This document shows, in pieces, positions 43,231-51,642 of a stretch of DNA of 60,427 nt. The stretch covers positions 1 through 60,427 of the forward strand of contig JAJPXU010000105.1 of the NCBI GenBank assembly GCA_021205305.1. Direction: 5' to 3'. The translations under genes were made by a program, and so were the position numbers. This DNA comes from Lachnospiraceae bacterium (GTDB lineage Bacteria; Bacillota; Clostridia; Lachnospirales; Lachnospiraceae). Below the pieces are notes generated by a model. The model did no database searches and was not told the DNA's origin. It saw only the letters and a list, made by a program, of their open reading frames with translations. Positions within the stretch are counted from its first letter, which is position 1; each line of letters starts with the position of its first letter.

Positions 43231-43237
43231 CATTCTA
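43231..43237 (+). promoter_or_regulatory. Possible SigG-type -10 upstream of sigG
   Basis: CATTCTA matches the SigG -10 consensus CATWMTA. A GCATA at 43205-43209 matches the -35, but the 21-base spacing is longer than the usual 17-18. Autoregulation of sigG is known in Bacillus, so this is plausible but weak. Confidence 0.3.
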
Positions 43238-43299
43238 TCAGGAAGAAAAGTCAGGGGTGGACTCTGTAGATTCCTGACATGAACTGGAGGATGATTCGC

Positions 43300-44076
43300 A
43301 TGGCATTTACAAAGGTAGAAATTTGTGGCGTCAATACTTCACGCCTTCCGATTTTAACGAGTGAGGAGAAAGCGTTTCTGTTTGAACAGATTCAAAAGGG
43401 CGATGAAAATGCGAGGGAACTGTACATCAAGGGAAATTTGCGGCTGGTACTCAGTGTCATCCGGCGGTTTTCCAACAGCAACGAGAACGTAGACGACCTT
43501 TTTCAGATTGGCTGCATTGGGCTTATGAAGGCGATTGATAATTTTGATACAGGGCAAAATGTAAAATTTTCAACTTACGCAGTGCCGATGATCATTGGAG
43601 AAATCCGCCGCTATCTCAGGGACAATAATTCTATCCGTGTCAGCCGTTCGCTTCGCGACACTGCGTATAAAGCGATTTATGCAAAGGAAACCTACACAAA
43701 GCAAAACCAGCGGGAACCGACCGTCAATGAAATCGCGGATGAGATCGGCATATCCAGCGAAGAGATTGTCAATGCGCTTGACGCGATTCAGAGTCCAGTG
43801 AGCCTGTACGATCCGGTTTACACAGAAGGAGGGGATACTCTCTATGTCATGGACCAGATCAGTGACAGGAAAAATCGCGAGGAAAACTGGGTTGAGTCCA
43901 TCTCCCTGCGCGAGGCGCTCGAACGCCTGCCGGAACGCGAAAAACATATCATTGAACTGCGCTTTTATGAGGGGAAGACACAGATGGAGGTCGCTTCTGA
44001 GATTGGCATTTCACAGGCTCAGGTGAGCCGTCTCGAAAAAAATGCGCTGAAGTCCATGCGGAATTTTCTTAATTGA
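43300..44076 (+). CDS. sigG: RNA polymerase sporulation sigma factor SigG
   Basis: Late forespore sigma factor, 258 residues. The N-terminal KVEICGVNTSRLP motif is the hallmark of SigG and a contact site for anti-sigma factors. Region 2 (LYIKGNLRLVLSVIRRFSN, DLFQIGCIGLMKAIDNFD), region 3 (REPTVNEIADEIGISSEEIV) and region 4 (MEVASEIGISQAQVSRLEKNAL) are complete. The ATG at 43300 has CTGGAGG about 10 bases upstream; an ATG at 43279 precedes that site. The order spoIIGA-sigE-sigG is standard for Clostridia and Bacilli. Confidence 0.96.
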   Translation: MAFTKVEICGVNTSRLPILTSEEKAFLFEQIQKGDENARELYIKGNLRLVLSVIRRFSNSNENVDDLFQIGCIGLMKAIDNFDTGQNVKFSTYAVPMIIGEIRRYLRDNNSIRVSRSLRDTAYKAIYAKETYTKQNQREPTVNEIADEIGISSEEIVNALDAIQSPVSLYDPVYTEGGDTLYVMDQISDRKNREENWVESISLREALERLPEREKHIIELRFYEGKTQMEVASEIGISQAQVSRLEKNALKSMRNFLN

Positions 44077-44121
44077 CGCGCACGACCGCGTATAATGGCT
44101 GCTTTGCAGCCTTTATCATTA

Positions 44122-44175
44122 TTCTAACACACATCTTTTTTCTAACATATATCTATTTTCTAACACTTTCTTCGG
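44122..44175. repeat. Three 18-base repeats between sigG and ymxH
   Basis: Units starting TTCTAACA begin at 44122, 44140 and 44158 with exact 18-base spacing. The third runs into the 3' end of ymxH. Right beside it lies a perfect 12-bp inverted repeat GATATCATCCTC/GAGGATGATATC (44175-44210) inside ymxH. Confidence 0.65.
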
Positions 44176-44447
44176 ATATCATCCTCATTGACCTCGACGA
44201 GGATGATATCTGCGCCAATTCGGATAATACAGCGCCAGGGAATCACATACTCATATTCCCGGCCAAGAAACCAGCACAGTTTCCCCTCGCCAGGCAAAAT
44301 CAGGGAGAGAATGCATCCGGAACGGGGATCCATTTCCAGGTCACTGACACAGCCGAGCGTCCGGCAGGTACAGATGTTAATAACCTCTTTCTGGCGCAGG
44401 CTGTAATAGCGCATCGGCGGGGGCGGAGAAGGTAAAGGTTCATTCAT
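44160..44447 (-). CDS. YlmC/YmxH-family sporulation-associated PRC-barrel protein
   Basis: A small protein of 95 residues with a PRC-barrel fold: SLRQKEVINICTCRTLGCVSDLEMD in the N-terminal half, then WFLGREYEYVIPWRCIIRIGADIILVEV. YlmC/YmxH members are conserved in endospore formers, often next to sigG, and their biochemical function is unknown. The start at 44447 (MNEPLPSPPPP) has only a weak AAAGG upstream; a shorter form could begin at MRYYSL. The gene is convergent with sigG, whereas relatives often keep it co-directional. Confidence 0.75.
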   Translation of the reverse strand: MNEPLPSPPPPMRYYSLRQKEVINICTCRTLGCVSDLEMDPRSGCILSLILPGEGKLCWFLGREYEYVIPWRCIIRIGADIILVEVNEDDIRRKC

Positions 44448-44547
44448 GGCAGAGCGGCCTTTTTCTTTTATCGTATGCTGGAGGACGGTGGAAGGTGACG
44501 AAAGGAATGCACAAAATGACGAACAGCAGGCCACAGTCTACGCTTCG

Positions 44548-44590
44548 CTTCGGTCGGCGCTAACCGAACGTCCACTGGACGTTCAGCGCC
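44548..44590. repeat. 43-base palindromic element, first copy
   Basis: Contains CTTCGGTCGGCGCTAA, then GAACGTCCA-C-TGGACGTTC, then AGCGCC, giving a long hairpin with outer GGCGCT/AGCGCC arms. The second copy starts 111 bases later. Part of the 457-base gap 44448-44904, which holds no gene. Confidence 0.75.
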
Positions 44591-44658
44591 ACCTGCTGCG
44601 CAGGCTATAAGCCGCTGACGCGTCTTATGTCTGTGGCTTGATGGGCGTCTCCGTTCCA

Positions 44659-44701
44659 CTTCGGTCGGCGCTAAGCGGATGTCCACTGGACATCCAGCGC
44701 C
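44659..44701. repeat. 43-base palindromic element, second copy
   Basis: Same frame as the first copy (CTTCGGTCGGCGCTAA and AGCGCC ends). The inner arms changed together to GGATGTCCA-C-TGGACATCC, a compensatory change that preserves pairing. Confidence 0.75.
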
Positions 44702-44710
44702 CGCCCATCC

Positions 44711-44767
44711 CGAAATGAAAATACAGCCCTTAGCAGGTAAACCTGCACAGGCTGTTTTTTCATTTCG
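44711..44767 (+). terminator. Long hairpin terminator before the secreted acidic protein gene
   Basis: An 18-base arm CGAAATGAAAATACAGCC pairs with GGCTGTTTTTTCATTTCG with one mismatch, around an inner GCAGG-taaa-CCTGC hairpin, with the T-run on the 3' arm. It could also act on the minus strand. Confidence 0.7.
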
Positions 44768-44787
44768 ATGCTGTTCTGGATTGGTTT
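44761..44787 (+). repeat. Dispersed 27-base intergenic motif, copy 2
   Basis: CATTTCGATGCTGTTCTGGA followed by TTGGTTT, overlapping the end of a terminator. Similar stretches occur at 19634 and 40550. Confidence 0.45.
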
Positions 44788-44816
44788 ACAATCTTAAGAA
44801 AACATTTCCGTGACTT

Positions 44817-44845
44817 TTGGCGGAGATGATATTATACTGTATATA
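44817..44845 (+). promoter_or_regulatory. Predicted promoter of the secreted acidic protein gene
   Basis: TTGGCG (44817-44822) - 17 bases - TATATA (44840-44845). An overlapping TATACT at 44833 is a second -10 candidate. The leader is about 50 bases. Confidence 0.5.
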
Positions 44846-44904
44846 AATAAAAGGGCGGTTCTGAACGTGGACGGCCTGGTCATTCTATTTTAGGAGATGT
44901 TAAA

Positions 44905-45558
44905 ATGAGGATGAAGAGCGAACTGACATGGAAGGGAAAAAAGATTGCCATGGCGGCTGCCTGCTGTTTGCTGGCGGCTACAGGCCTGTGCTGTGTGAGC
45001 ACGCAAGAGGTGCGTGCGGAGGAGACAGCAGCAGGTATGTCTGGAGGGATGAACGGCGCATTTGCGGAGGAAAGCACCGCCGATGAGCAGGCAATGACGG
45101 AAGAAGAGACGCCGGGGACTTATACGATGGAAGAGGGCTGGTGCCTGGATGAAGAGCTGAGCACGGAAGAGGAGGAAGTATACCGGCTGGAGACAAGCGA
45201 GGAGGGACAGGAGACCTCCACGATTTCCTGCAGCTACCTGGAGACGAATTACTCCCGGCAGGATTATGAGCAGCTTCGCGATATGCTGACGAACAATCTG
45301 ATTTATGATAATGTGAACGCGCAGATCACCACCAGTGCAGTGTATACCCTGTCGATGGATTATCTCTATATCGTGCTGGTGGATGATTCCACCGAGGAAT
45401 ATTGTGATATCTACCATTATGTGGTTGGAGATTACCAGTGCTTCTGTGTGCAGGTGAGAGAGTACCGCGCGGAGGCAGAGCTGGCCAAGGCGCAGGAGCA
45501 GGCCACTCCTCGGGAAGTCGGACAGACGGTAGCGGAAGGATTTGTGTGGAAAGAATGA
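44905..45558 (+). CDS. Secreted acidic protein of unknown function
   Basis: I do not recognise a family. The 217-residue product has a clear signal peptide (basic MRMKSELTWKGKK, hydrophobic MAAACCLLAATGLCC, cleavage near VRAEE). A Glu/Thr-rich acidic stretch of about 60 residues is followed by a folded-looking C-terminal part (SYLETNYSRQDYEQLRDML, VYTLSMDYLYIVLVDD) and a charged tail. The last third could be an alpha/beta domain. Several cysteines (two in DYQCFCVQV-type context) might pair outside the cell. AGGAGATG precedes the ATG. It is monocistronic, with its own promoter and terminator, between the sporulation genes and the cellobiose phosphorylase. Confidence 0.75.
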   Translation: MRMKSELTWKGKKIAMAAACCLLAATGLCCVSTQEVRAEETAAGMSGGMNGAFAEESTADEQAMTEEETPGTYTMEEGWCLDEELSTEEEEVYRLETSEEGQETSTISCSYLETNYSRQDYEQLRDMLTNNLIYDNVNAQITTSAVYTLSMDYLYIVLVDDSTEEYCDIYHYVVGDYQCFCVQVREYRAEAELAKAQEQATPREVGQTVAEGFVWKE

Positions 45559-45657
45559 TGTGCAACACGAGGGCGATGAGCTTTCGTGTTTAAGAATGAT
45601 TTTTGCGTAAAATGGCAAGATTTTAACTCTGATTTAGAAATCATTTGTAAAGAAAAA

Positions 45658-45688
45658 CAGGAGGGATACCACAATCGGTTCCCTCCTG
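45658..45688 (+). terminator. Terminator after the secreted acidic protein gene
   Basis: CAGGAGGGA-t-ACC pairs with GGT-t-CCCTCCTG around an ACAATC loop, with CTTCATTTTAT after it. The U-tract is moderate. It is followed eight bases later by repeat copy B. Confidence 0.7.
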
Positions 45689-45695
45689 CTTCATT

Positions 45696-45785
45696 TTATG
45701 CACAGAGCCGGGTAAGGAATTTTGCGGCTAAAGCCGCATCCGGCTCGCGCAGCGGATAAGGTGAGAGGACTCCTCCTATCCGATT
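45696..45785. repeat. Dispersed post-terminator repeat, copy B
   Basis: Starts TTATGCACAGAGCCGGGTAA and ends with CGGATAAGGTGAGAGGA...TCCTCCTATCCG. It is a diverged relative of copy A with paired changes in the terminal hairpin (GAG/CTC to GAT/ATC type). It sits between two convergent genes. Confidence 0.7.
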
Positions 45786-45793
45786 TTATTTCA

Positions 45794-48304
45794 TTATCCC
45801 ATAATCGCGGTCACTTCATAGTGTGTCTTGCCTTCTGCGAACGGTACGACGTTCCCGTCGATCTCCTCGCCGTCTACGATCAGCTTTGCGATGCCCTTCT
45901 GGACATTGTTCGGGTTTTCTACGCGGATGTCGTAGGTCGCGCCGCGGAAGCTTCTGCTAATCGTGAAATCGCCAAAGCCTTCCGGTACGCACGGGTCAAT
46001 GCCGAGACCGTCAAACTGCGGCTGGATGCCGAGGATAGCCTGTGAAACGTCTACAAAGGTCCATGCGGCGGTACCGGTCAGCCAGCTGTTCTTCGCTTCA
46101 CCGTGACGCGGAGCGTCCGCTCCGGCTACCATCTGAGAGTATACGTACGGCTCTGTGCGGTGAATCTCACTGATGTCCTCAATGTAGGCCGGGCAGGTCT
46201 TGCGATAGATCTCAAACGCGCGGTTTCCACGGCCGACTACAGTCTCGGCGATGGATACCCATGGGTTGTTGTGGCAGAAGATACCGGCGTTCTCTTTGTA
46301 TCCTGGCGGATAAGAGGAGACCTCGCCAAGGTTCAGGTAATACTTCGTGTAAGCAGGCTGCAGGAGCATGATGCCGTATTTGGTATCGAGACGCTCTTTT
46401 ACGGAGTCAAGCGCTTTCACAGCCTGGCCTTCCTTTACGCCGATGCCGGCCATGACACAGAAGCCCTGCGGTTCGATATAAATCTGTCCTTCCTCACATT
46501 CTTTGGAGCCAATCTTCTGGGACTGGGCGTCATAAGCGCGGACAAACCATTCGCCGTCCCAACCGGCGGTGAGTACCGCGTCGTACATCGCCTGGACTTC
46601 TTTTTCTGCGGAAGCTGCCAGATCGTCTTTTCCGAGGCGGCGGCAAAGTTCTGCATATTCACGGCCGTATTTGACGAACATACCGGCGATGAAGACAGAT
46701 TCCGCTACCGGTCCTTCGGAAGGTCCGGTCGTCTGGAAAGATTCACCAGGCGTGTCGGAGAAGCAGTTCAGGTTCAGGCAGTCATTCCAGTCCGCGCGGC
46801 CGATCAGAGGAAGATCGTGTGGACCTTTGTGTGTCACGATGTAGTTGAAGGAGCGGGTCAGATGCTCAAAGAGCGGAACCGCGGTCGACTCGTCGTTGTC
46901 GAACGGAACCATTTCATCGAGGATGGAGTAATCACCACTTTCTTTTATGTAAGCAGAAGTACCGGCGATCAGCCAGAGCGGGTCATCGTTGAAACCGCTG
47001 CCGATGTCCATGTTGCCCTTCTTGGTCAGCGGCTGGTACTGATGGTATGCGCTGCCATCCGCGAACTGGGTGGAAGCAATGTCAATGATACGTTCACGCG
47101 CACGCTCCGGAATCAGATGCACGAAGCCAAGCAGATCCTGGCAGGAATCACGGAAGCCCATGCCGCGGCCTGTACCGGATTCATAATAGGAAGCTGAGCG
47201 GGACATATTGAAGGTCACCATGCACTGATACTGGTTCCAGATATTGACCATGCGGTTCACTTTTTCATCTTTGGATTCTACATGATATTTCGAAAGCAGG
47301 CTCTCCCAGTACGTGTTCAGTGCCGCAAAGGAGGCGTCTACTTTTTCCTTTGTGTCAAAGCGGGCGATCAGCTCTTTCGCCGGCGTTTTATTGATGACGC
47401 CCGGAGCCTCCCATTTTTCTTCGTTCGGGAGCTCTGCGTAGCCGAGCAGGAAAACAATGTTTTTCTCTTCGCCAGGAGCAAGTGTTACATCGATCTGATG
47501 CGCCGCGATCGGATACCATCCGCTGGCAACCGAATTCTCACATTCGCCATTTTCGACTGCCGCAGGATTCGACGCGTCACGGTAAGCGCCAATGAAGCTG
47601 TCTCGGCTGGTGTCAAAGGAGGCAACCGGGGCGTTCACTGCGGAGTACGCATAGTGATTGCGGCGCTCGCGGTACTCCGTCTTGTGATAGATAACAGAGT
47701 TAGCGCCGTCTAAATGCGAAGCATTTTCTCCCATAGACGGCGCGACCTGCCGCCGAACATCGTGAGGGGGCGCTACCTCGATTTCTACTTCGCCAGTGCT
47801 CAGGTTCCGCTGGTAGTTGGTCATATCATCTACCGCGTTCCAGAGACAGAACTCGATGTAGGAGAAAAGTTTCAGGGACTTCGTCTCATTGGAGGTATTT
47901 TTCAGTGTGAGAGAATTGATCTCACAGGAGGCGTCCATCGGGACAAACGCGAGCAGATCTGCGCTGACACCGTTTTTTGACGCAAGAAAACGGCTGTAGC
48001 CAATACCGTGGCGGCACTCATAGGAGTCCAGATCGGTCTGCGTTGGCTTCCATCCGGGATTCCAGACGGTATCACCATCCTTGATATAGTAATATTTGCC
48101 GTTCATATCGTAGGGAACGTCATTGTAACGGTAACGGGTGATACGAAGAAGCTTCGCGTCCTTATAAAAGCTATAGCCGCCGCAGGTGTTGGACACCAGC
48201 GAAAAGAAATCATTGCAGCCCAGATAGTTGATCCAGGGCAGCGGCGTCTTCGGAGTGGTGATGACGTATTCGCGGTTCGCGTCGTCGAAGTAACCAAATT
48301 TCAT
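45794..48304 (-). CDS. Cellobiose phosphorylase-type enzyme (GH94)
   Basis: A cytoplasmic enzyme of 836 residues that phosphorolyses a beta-glucosidic disaccharide into alpha-glucose-1-phosphate and a free sugar. Family GH94 is shown by the N-terminal sheet domain ([28 protein letters not shown]), [14 protein letters not shown], and the catalytic region [12 protein letters not shown] near residue 505. [16 protein letters not shown] and the C-terminal [14 protein letters not shown] follow. Residues and length best fit cellobiose phosphorylase, but laminaribiose- or cellodextrin-specific relatives cannot be excluded by eye. It is divergent from a LacI regulator with matching operators, so induction by its sugar is likely. 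Confidence 0.9.
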   Translation of the reverse strand: MKFGYFDDANREYVITTPKTPLPWINYLGCNDFFSLVSNTCGGYSFYKDAKLLRITRYRYNDVPYDMNGKYYYIKDGDTVWNPGWKPTQTDLDSYECRHGIGYSRFLASKNGVSADLLAFVPMDASCEINSLTLKNTSNETKSLKLFSYIEFCLWNAVDDMTNYQRNLSTGEVEIEVAPPHDVRRQVAPSMGENASHLDGANSVIYHKTEYRERRNHYAYSAVNAPVASFDTSRDSFIGAYRDASNPAAVENGECENSVASGWYPIAAHQIDVTLAPGEEKNIVFLLGYAELPNEEKWEAPGVINKTPAKELIARFDTKEKVDASFAALNTYWESLLSKYHVESKDEKVNRMVNIWNQYQCMVTFNMSRSASYYESGTGRGMGFRDSCQDLLGFVHLIPERARERIIDIASTQFADGSAYHQYQPLTKKGNMDIGSGFNDDPLWLIAGTSAYIKESGDYSILDEMVPFDNDESTAVPLFEHLTRSFNYIVTHKGPHDLPLIGRADWNDCLNLNCFSDTPGESFQTTGPSEGPVAESVFIAGMFVKYGREYAELCRRLGKDDLAASAEKEVQAMYDAVLTAGWDGEWFVRAYDAQSQKIGSKECEEGQIYIEPQGFCVMAGIGVKEGQAVKALDSVKERLDTKYGIMLLQPAYTKYYLNLGEVSSYPPGYKENAGIFCHNNPWVSIAETVVGRGNRAFEIYRKTCPAYIEDISEIHRTEPYVYSQMVAGADAPRHGEAKNSWLTGTAAWTFVDVSQAILGIQPQFDGLGIDPCVPEGFGDFTISRSFRGATYDIRVENPNNVQKGIAKLIVDGEEIDGNVVPFAEGKTHYEVTAIMG

Positions 48305-48367
48305 AATTATTCTCTCCTTTTGTGGTTTTATTCCCGCGTAACAACGGCAATTGTGCCGACACGGAAT

Positions 48368-48384
48368 GAAAACGATTAAGTAAA
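48368..48384 (-). promoter_or_regulatory. LacI-type operator on the phosphorylase side
   Basis: GAAAACGATTAAGTAAA has the LacI-family core AAnCGnTT and shares 16 of 17 bases with the site at 48591. It would lie about 27-43 bases into the phosphorylase transcript, suited to roadblock repression. Confidence 0.7.
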
Positions 48385-48417
48385 CCCCCGAAACCAGATT
48401 CGACTTAAATCAGACCT

Positions 48418-48446
48418 AGTATATCCTATATTTTTTGGAAAAGCAA
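48418..48446 (-). promoter_or_regulatory. Promoter of the GH94 gene
   Basis: On the minus strand TTGCTT (48441-48446) and TATACT (48418-48423) have a 17-base spacer, giving a start near 48411 and a ~107-base leader containing the operator. Confidence 0.65.
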
Positions 48447-48546
48447 CCCTTATTTTGATTTGATTTCGGTCGAATTGCTTTTCGTTGAACAGGAAGGATT
48501 TACGAAACTTCTGGAAAAATAACTTGTCAAATCTACGAAATTTTCC

Positions 48547-48607
48547 TTGAAATTTCCAGAAATAGTAGTAAAATAGGGGATAATAACAACGAAAACGTTT
48601 AAGTAAA
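48547..48607 (+). promoter_or_regulatory. lacI-like gene promoter and operator
   Basis: TTGAAA (48547-48552) - 16 bases - TAAAAT (48569-48574), with operator GAAAACGTTTAAGTAAA at 48591-48607 just downstream, in the same orientation as the phosphorylase-side site. This suggests autoregulation. The rest of the 328-base intergenic region shows no gene. Confidence 0.6.
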
Positions 48608-48632
48608 TGTGAGGACAGATTGGGGAGCGGCA

Positions 48633-49643
48633 ATGGTTTCAATGAAAGATCTGGCGAAGATCTGTGGGGTATCCGTGGCGACGGTCAGCAAAGCGCTGAA
48701 TGATTACAGCGATGTCGGAGAAGACACCAAACGGCGGGTTCGGGAAGCGGCGGAGGCGGCCGGATATCTTCCCAATACGGTCGTCCGCGCGGCGAAGATG
48801 AATCGCAGCTGGAACCTGGGGATTCTGTACGCAGATGAGGCGCAGAGCGGTCTGACACATGATTTTTTTTCACCGGTCCTGGACAGTTTTCGGCGACAGG
48901 CGGAGCACAGAGGGTATGACATCACCTTTATTAATAAACACCTGGCCGACCAGCGGATGAGCTATTACGAGTATTGCCGTTTTCGCCAGGTGGACGGCGT
49001 ATTGATCGCGTGTACGGATTTTTACAATGCAGATGTGCAGGCGCTGATTCGCAGTGATGTACCAGTCGTGACGCTGGATCACGTCTTTGACAATCGGATA
49101 GCGGTCGTTTCTGATAATGTGAAGGGAATGACCACTTTGATCAATTATGTGTATTCCATGGGACATACAAAAATTGCTTACATACATGGGGCAGATTCGT
49201 CCGTCACCCGCAGCCGCAAGGGCAGCTTTTACCGTTCTCTGGCGGAGCATGGGATTGAGATTCCGGATGCGTATATCCGCGAGAGTGATTATCGGGACAC
49301 TGCCGCCGCGCGCGCGATCACACGCGAACTTCTGGAACTGCCGGACCCGCCCACCTGTATCTTTTATCCGGATGATTATGCGGCGCTCGGAGGGATGCGT
49401 GCGATCCGGGAAAAAGGACTGAAAGTTCCGGACGACATCTCGATCGTCGGTTACGACGGCATCCCGATTGACCGCATTCTGCGGCCGAAGCTGACGACCA
49501 TTCACCAGGCAACGACAGAGATCGGGAAAATTGCGGCGGAACAGCTGGTTGGGCTGATTGAGAAGCCCAAGACGACACTCATCGAGCGCATACTCGTCGA
49601 GGGAGCATTTGTGCAGGGGGATTCTGTGAGGAGAATCGGATAA
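48633..49643 (+). CDS. LacI-family transcriptional regulator
   Basis: A 336-residue regulator. The DNA-binding domain MKDLAKICGVSVATVSKALND is at residues 4-24, with the hinge helix near PNTVVRAAKMN. The effector-binding periplasmic-binding-protein-like domain follows (GILYADEAQSG, VDGVLIACTDF, VPVVTLDHVF, SIVGYDGIPIDRILRPKLTTIHQ). The ATG at 48633 is chosen because GGGGAG lies 5 bases before it; a GTG at 48609 overlaps the operator. It probably represses the divergent GH94 gene and itself. Confidence 0.92.
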   Translation: MVSMKDLAKICGVSVATVSKALNDYSDVGEDTKRRVREAAEAAGYLPNTVVRAAKMNRSWNLGILYADEAQSGLTHDFFSPVLDSFRRQAEHRGYDITFINKHLADQRMSYYEYCRFRQVDGVLIACTDFYNADVQALIRSDVPVVTLDHVFDNRIAVVSDNVKGMTTLINYVYSMGHTKIAYIHGADSSVTRSRKGSFYRSLAEHGIEIPDAYIRESDYRDTAAARAITRELLELPDPPTCIFYPDDYAALGGMRAIREKGLKVPDDISIVGYDGIPIDRILRPKLTTIHQATTEIGKIAAEQLVGLIEKPKTTLIERILVEGAFVQGDSVRRIG

Positions 49644-49649
49644 ATTGAA

Positions 49650-49676
49650 ACGGGATGGGCAAAACCCATCCCGTAA
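49650..49676. terminator. Bidirectional terminator between the lacI-like gene and the ABC operon
   Basis: Perfect 10-bp arms ACGGGATGGG/CCCATCCCGT with a CAAAA loop. T-rich flanks lie on both strands. Confidence 0.85.
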
Positions 49677-49683
49677 AACATTT

Positions 49684-50478
49684 TTACCCTAACAGCGCGG
49701 AATCATTGGAAAATTGCTCACCACTGACCTTTTCGAACTGATCGAGAAGATCCGGGACGGTGAGTTTTTTCTTTTCTTCCCCACGGATGTCGAGGATGAT
49801 CTTGCCTTCGTTCATCATGATAAGGCGGTTTCCGTGAGTGATCGCGTCTTTCATGTTGTGTGTGATCATCAGTGTAGTCAGGTGATCACGGTTCACGATG
49901 AGGTCTGTGATTTCCAACACCTTTGCGGCTGTCTTCGGATCCAGGGCAGCTGTGTGCTCATCGAGGAGAAGAAGCTTCGGTTTCTGGAGGGTCGCCATCA
50001 GAAGCGTGAGTGCCTGGCGCTGCCCGCCGGAGAGCAGGCCGACCTTGGCGGTCATGCGGTTTTCCAGGCCAAGTCCCAGCATCGTAAGCAATTCCCTGTA
50101 TTCCGCGCGCTCCTGCTTCGTGATACCGGGTCGCAGCAGGCGTACCTTGCCGCGGCGTTCCGCGAGCGCGAGGTTTTCCTGAATTTCCATCGTGGCGGCA
50201 GTGCCGGTCATCGGGTCCTGGAAAACACGCCCAAGATAAGCGGCGCGCTTGTGTTCCGGGAGCTTTGTTACATTGACGCCATCAATCAGGATCTGTCCTT
50301 CGTCGACGAACCAGGTACCAGCCACTGCGTTTAAAAGTGTGGATTTGCCGGCTCCGTTGCCGCCGATGACCGTGACAAAATCACCGTCTTCCAGATTCAG
50401 AGAAACACCGGCGAGCGCGGTTTTCTCATTGATGGTGCCAGGATTAAAGGTTTTGTAGATATTCCTTACATCAAGCAT
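49684..50478 (-). CDS. ABC transporter ATPase (TrpXYZ-like / ABC.X4 importer)
   Basis: A 264-residue ATPase with Walker A GGNGAGKSTLL near residue 40, signature LLSGGQRQALTLLMA, and Walker B LLLLDEHTAALDPKT with the HTAALD variant typical of this importer group. The H-loop is LMITHNMK. It begins one base after the permease stop. The three-gene set (binding protein, BPD_transp_2 permease, ATPase) is the family linked to tryptophan or other small aromatic/nucleoside substrates in streptococci. The substrate here is not determined. Confidence 0.92.
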   Translation of the reverse strand: MLDVRNIYKTFNPGTINEKTALAGVSLNLEDGDFVTVIGGNGAGKSTLLNAVAGTWFVDEGQILIDGVNVTKLPEHKRAAYLGRVFQDPMTGTAATMEIQENLALAERRGKVRLLRPGITKQERAEYRELLTMLGLGLENRMTAKVGLLSGGQRQALTLLMATLQKPKLLLLDEHTAALDPKTAAKVLEITDLIVNRDHLTTLMITHNMKDAITHGNRLIMMNEGKIILDIRGEEKKKLTVPDLLDQFEKVSGEQFSNDSALLG

Positions 50479-50479
50479 T

Positions 50480-51448
50480 TTAGCGGCCTCCTTTCTGCGT
50501 CCCGGCGGAAGAATCAGACACGTCGGGTGTGCCGGAGACAGTTTTGTGTACAGGCTTGCTGAAGTATTTGCCTTTCCAGTAAGGAACCGCCAGGAAGATC
50601 GCTACGACGCACGCAGAGAGCAGCTTCAGAAGGTCTGTGTCAATGCCAAGCCAGATGACAACCTGCAGCACGATATAATAGATGATCGCGCCAAAAGAGA
50701 CCGCCAGAAGCTGCAGCGCAAAATTGCGGAAGATTTTCCCGAAAATCGCTTCGCCGATAATGACTGCGGCCAGACCGATGACGATCGCGCCGCGGCCCAT
50801 ATTTACGTCCGCAAAGCCCTGATACTGCGCGAGCAGGGCACTGGAAAACGCCACCAGGCCATTGGAAAGCATCAGGCCGATCACTTTGTTAAAATTCGTA
50901 TTGATGCCCTGGGCGCGGGACATACCGGGATTGCAGCCGGTCGCGCGCAGGGAAGCACCGTATTCTGTCCCGAAAAACCAGTAGAGGATGGCGATCAGAA
51001 CAATCGTAATGACGATCACGATCACAATGGTATTCTGCCAGATGGGGACGCCTTTGATGTAGCGGAGCGATACCAGAAGGTCATAATTGTTTACATTCAC
51101 GGCCTGGTTGGATTTCCCCATAATCTTCAGGTTTACGGAATACAGAGACAGTTGCGTGAGAATACCGGCCAGGATCGCCGGAATCCCCATGAACGTGTGT
51201 AAAATGCCGGTCGCGAGCCCGGCGAGCATCCCGGCGCCGGTCGCGGCCAGCATGGATACCCAGATATTGTGGCCGCTCATCAGCATCATAATGCAGACCG
51301 CTCCGCCGGTGGCCATCGTGCCATCTACGGTCAGATCTGCGATATCCAGAATGCGGTAGGTGATGTATACGCCGATCGCCATAATGCCCCAAACAAGCCC
51401 CTGGGCACAGGCTCCCGGCAATGCATTAAGCAGAGTGTTGATATTCAT
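50480..51448 (-). CDS. ABC transporter permease (TrpY-like, BPD_transp_2)
   Basis: A 322-residue membrane protein of the branched-chain amino-acid-type permease family. About eight or nine helices are expected, e.g. GLVWGIMAIGVYITYRILDIADLTVDGTMATGG near the N-terminus and TGCNPGMSRAQGIN for the ATPase-coupling loop. A hydrophilic C-terminal tail (HKTVSGTPDVSDSSAGT) is longer than in close relatives. It lies between the binding-protein and ATPase genes, separated from the former by a terminator. Confidence 0.9.
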   Translation of the reverse strand: MNINTLLNALPGACAQGLVWGIMAIGVYITYRILDIADLTVDGTMATGGAVCIMMLMSGHNIWVSMLAATGAGMLAGLATGILHTFMGIPAILAGILTQLSLYSVNLKIMGKSNQAVNVNNYDLLVSLRYIKGVPIWQNTIVIVIVITIVLIAILYWFFGTEYGASLRATGCNPGMSRAQGINTNFNKVIGLMLSNGLVAFSSALLAQYQGFADVNMGRGAIVIGLAAVIIGEAIFGKIFRNFALQLLAVSFGAIIYYIVLQVVIWLGIDTDLLKLLSACVVAIFLAVPYWKGKYFSKPVHKTVSGTPDVSDSSAGTQKGGR

Positions 51449-51561
51449 TTGTCAATTCCTTTCTCTTTCCTGTGCAGACCAGGTGTTATTACTCGCAGCA
51501 GTTCTGTGAAAAGCAAGCATTTTGAGTGCAAAAGAAATGTAACTTTTGATATTTTTTGAAA

Positions 51562-51594
51562 AACAGCGAGAGAGGCGAACCCTTTCTCGCTGTT
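51562..51594 (-). terminator. Internal terminator between binding-protein and permease genes
   Basis: AACAGCGAGA and TCTCGCTGTT form a 10-bp stem. On the minus strand it is followed by TTTTC. It lies 50 bases after the binding-protein stop, so it should favour excess binding protein over permease through partial read-through. Confidence 0.8.
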
Positions 51595-51642
51595 CTGCGC
51601 ATTTCTATATTTGATTTTATTACACTGGATAAGCAGGAGGAT

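Noticed and set aside
44448-44760. The paired 43-base palindromes as insertion-sequence ends.
   Set aside because: They are in direct orientation only 111 bases apart, with no transposase or target duplication between them.
46103-47197. 364-codon plus-strand frame inside the GH94 gene.
   Set aside because: Antisense shadow of a well-supported glycoside phosphorylase; no signal, RBS or domain.
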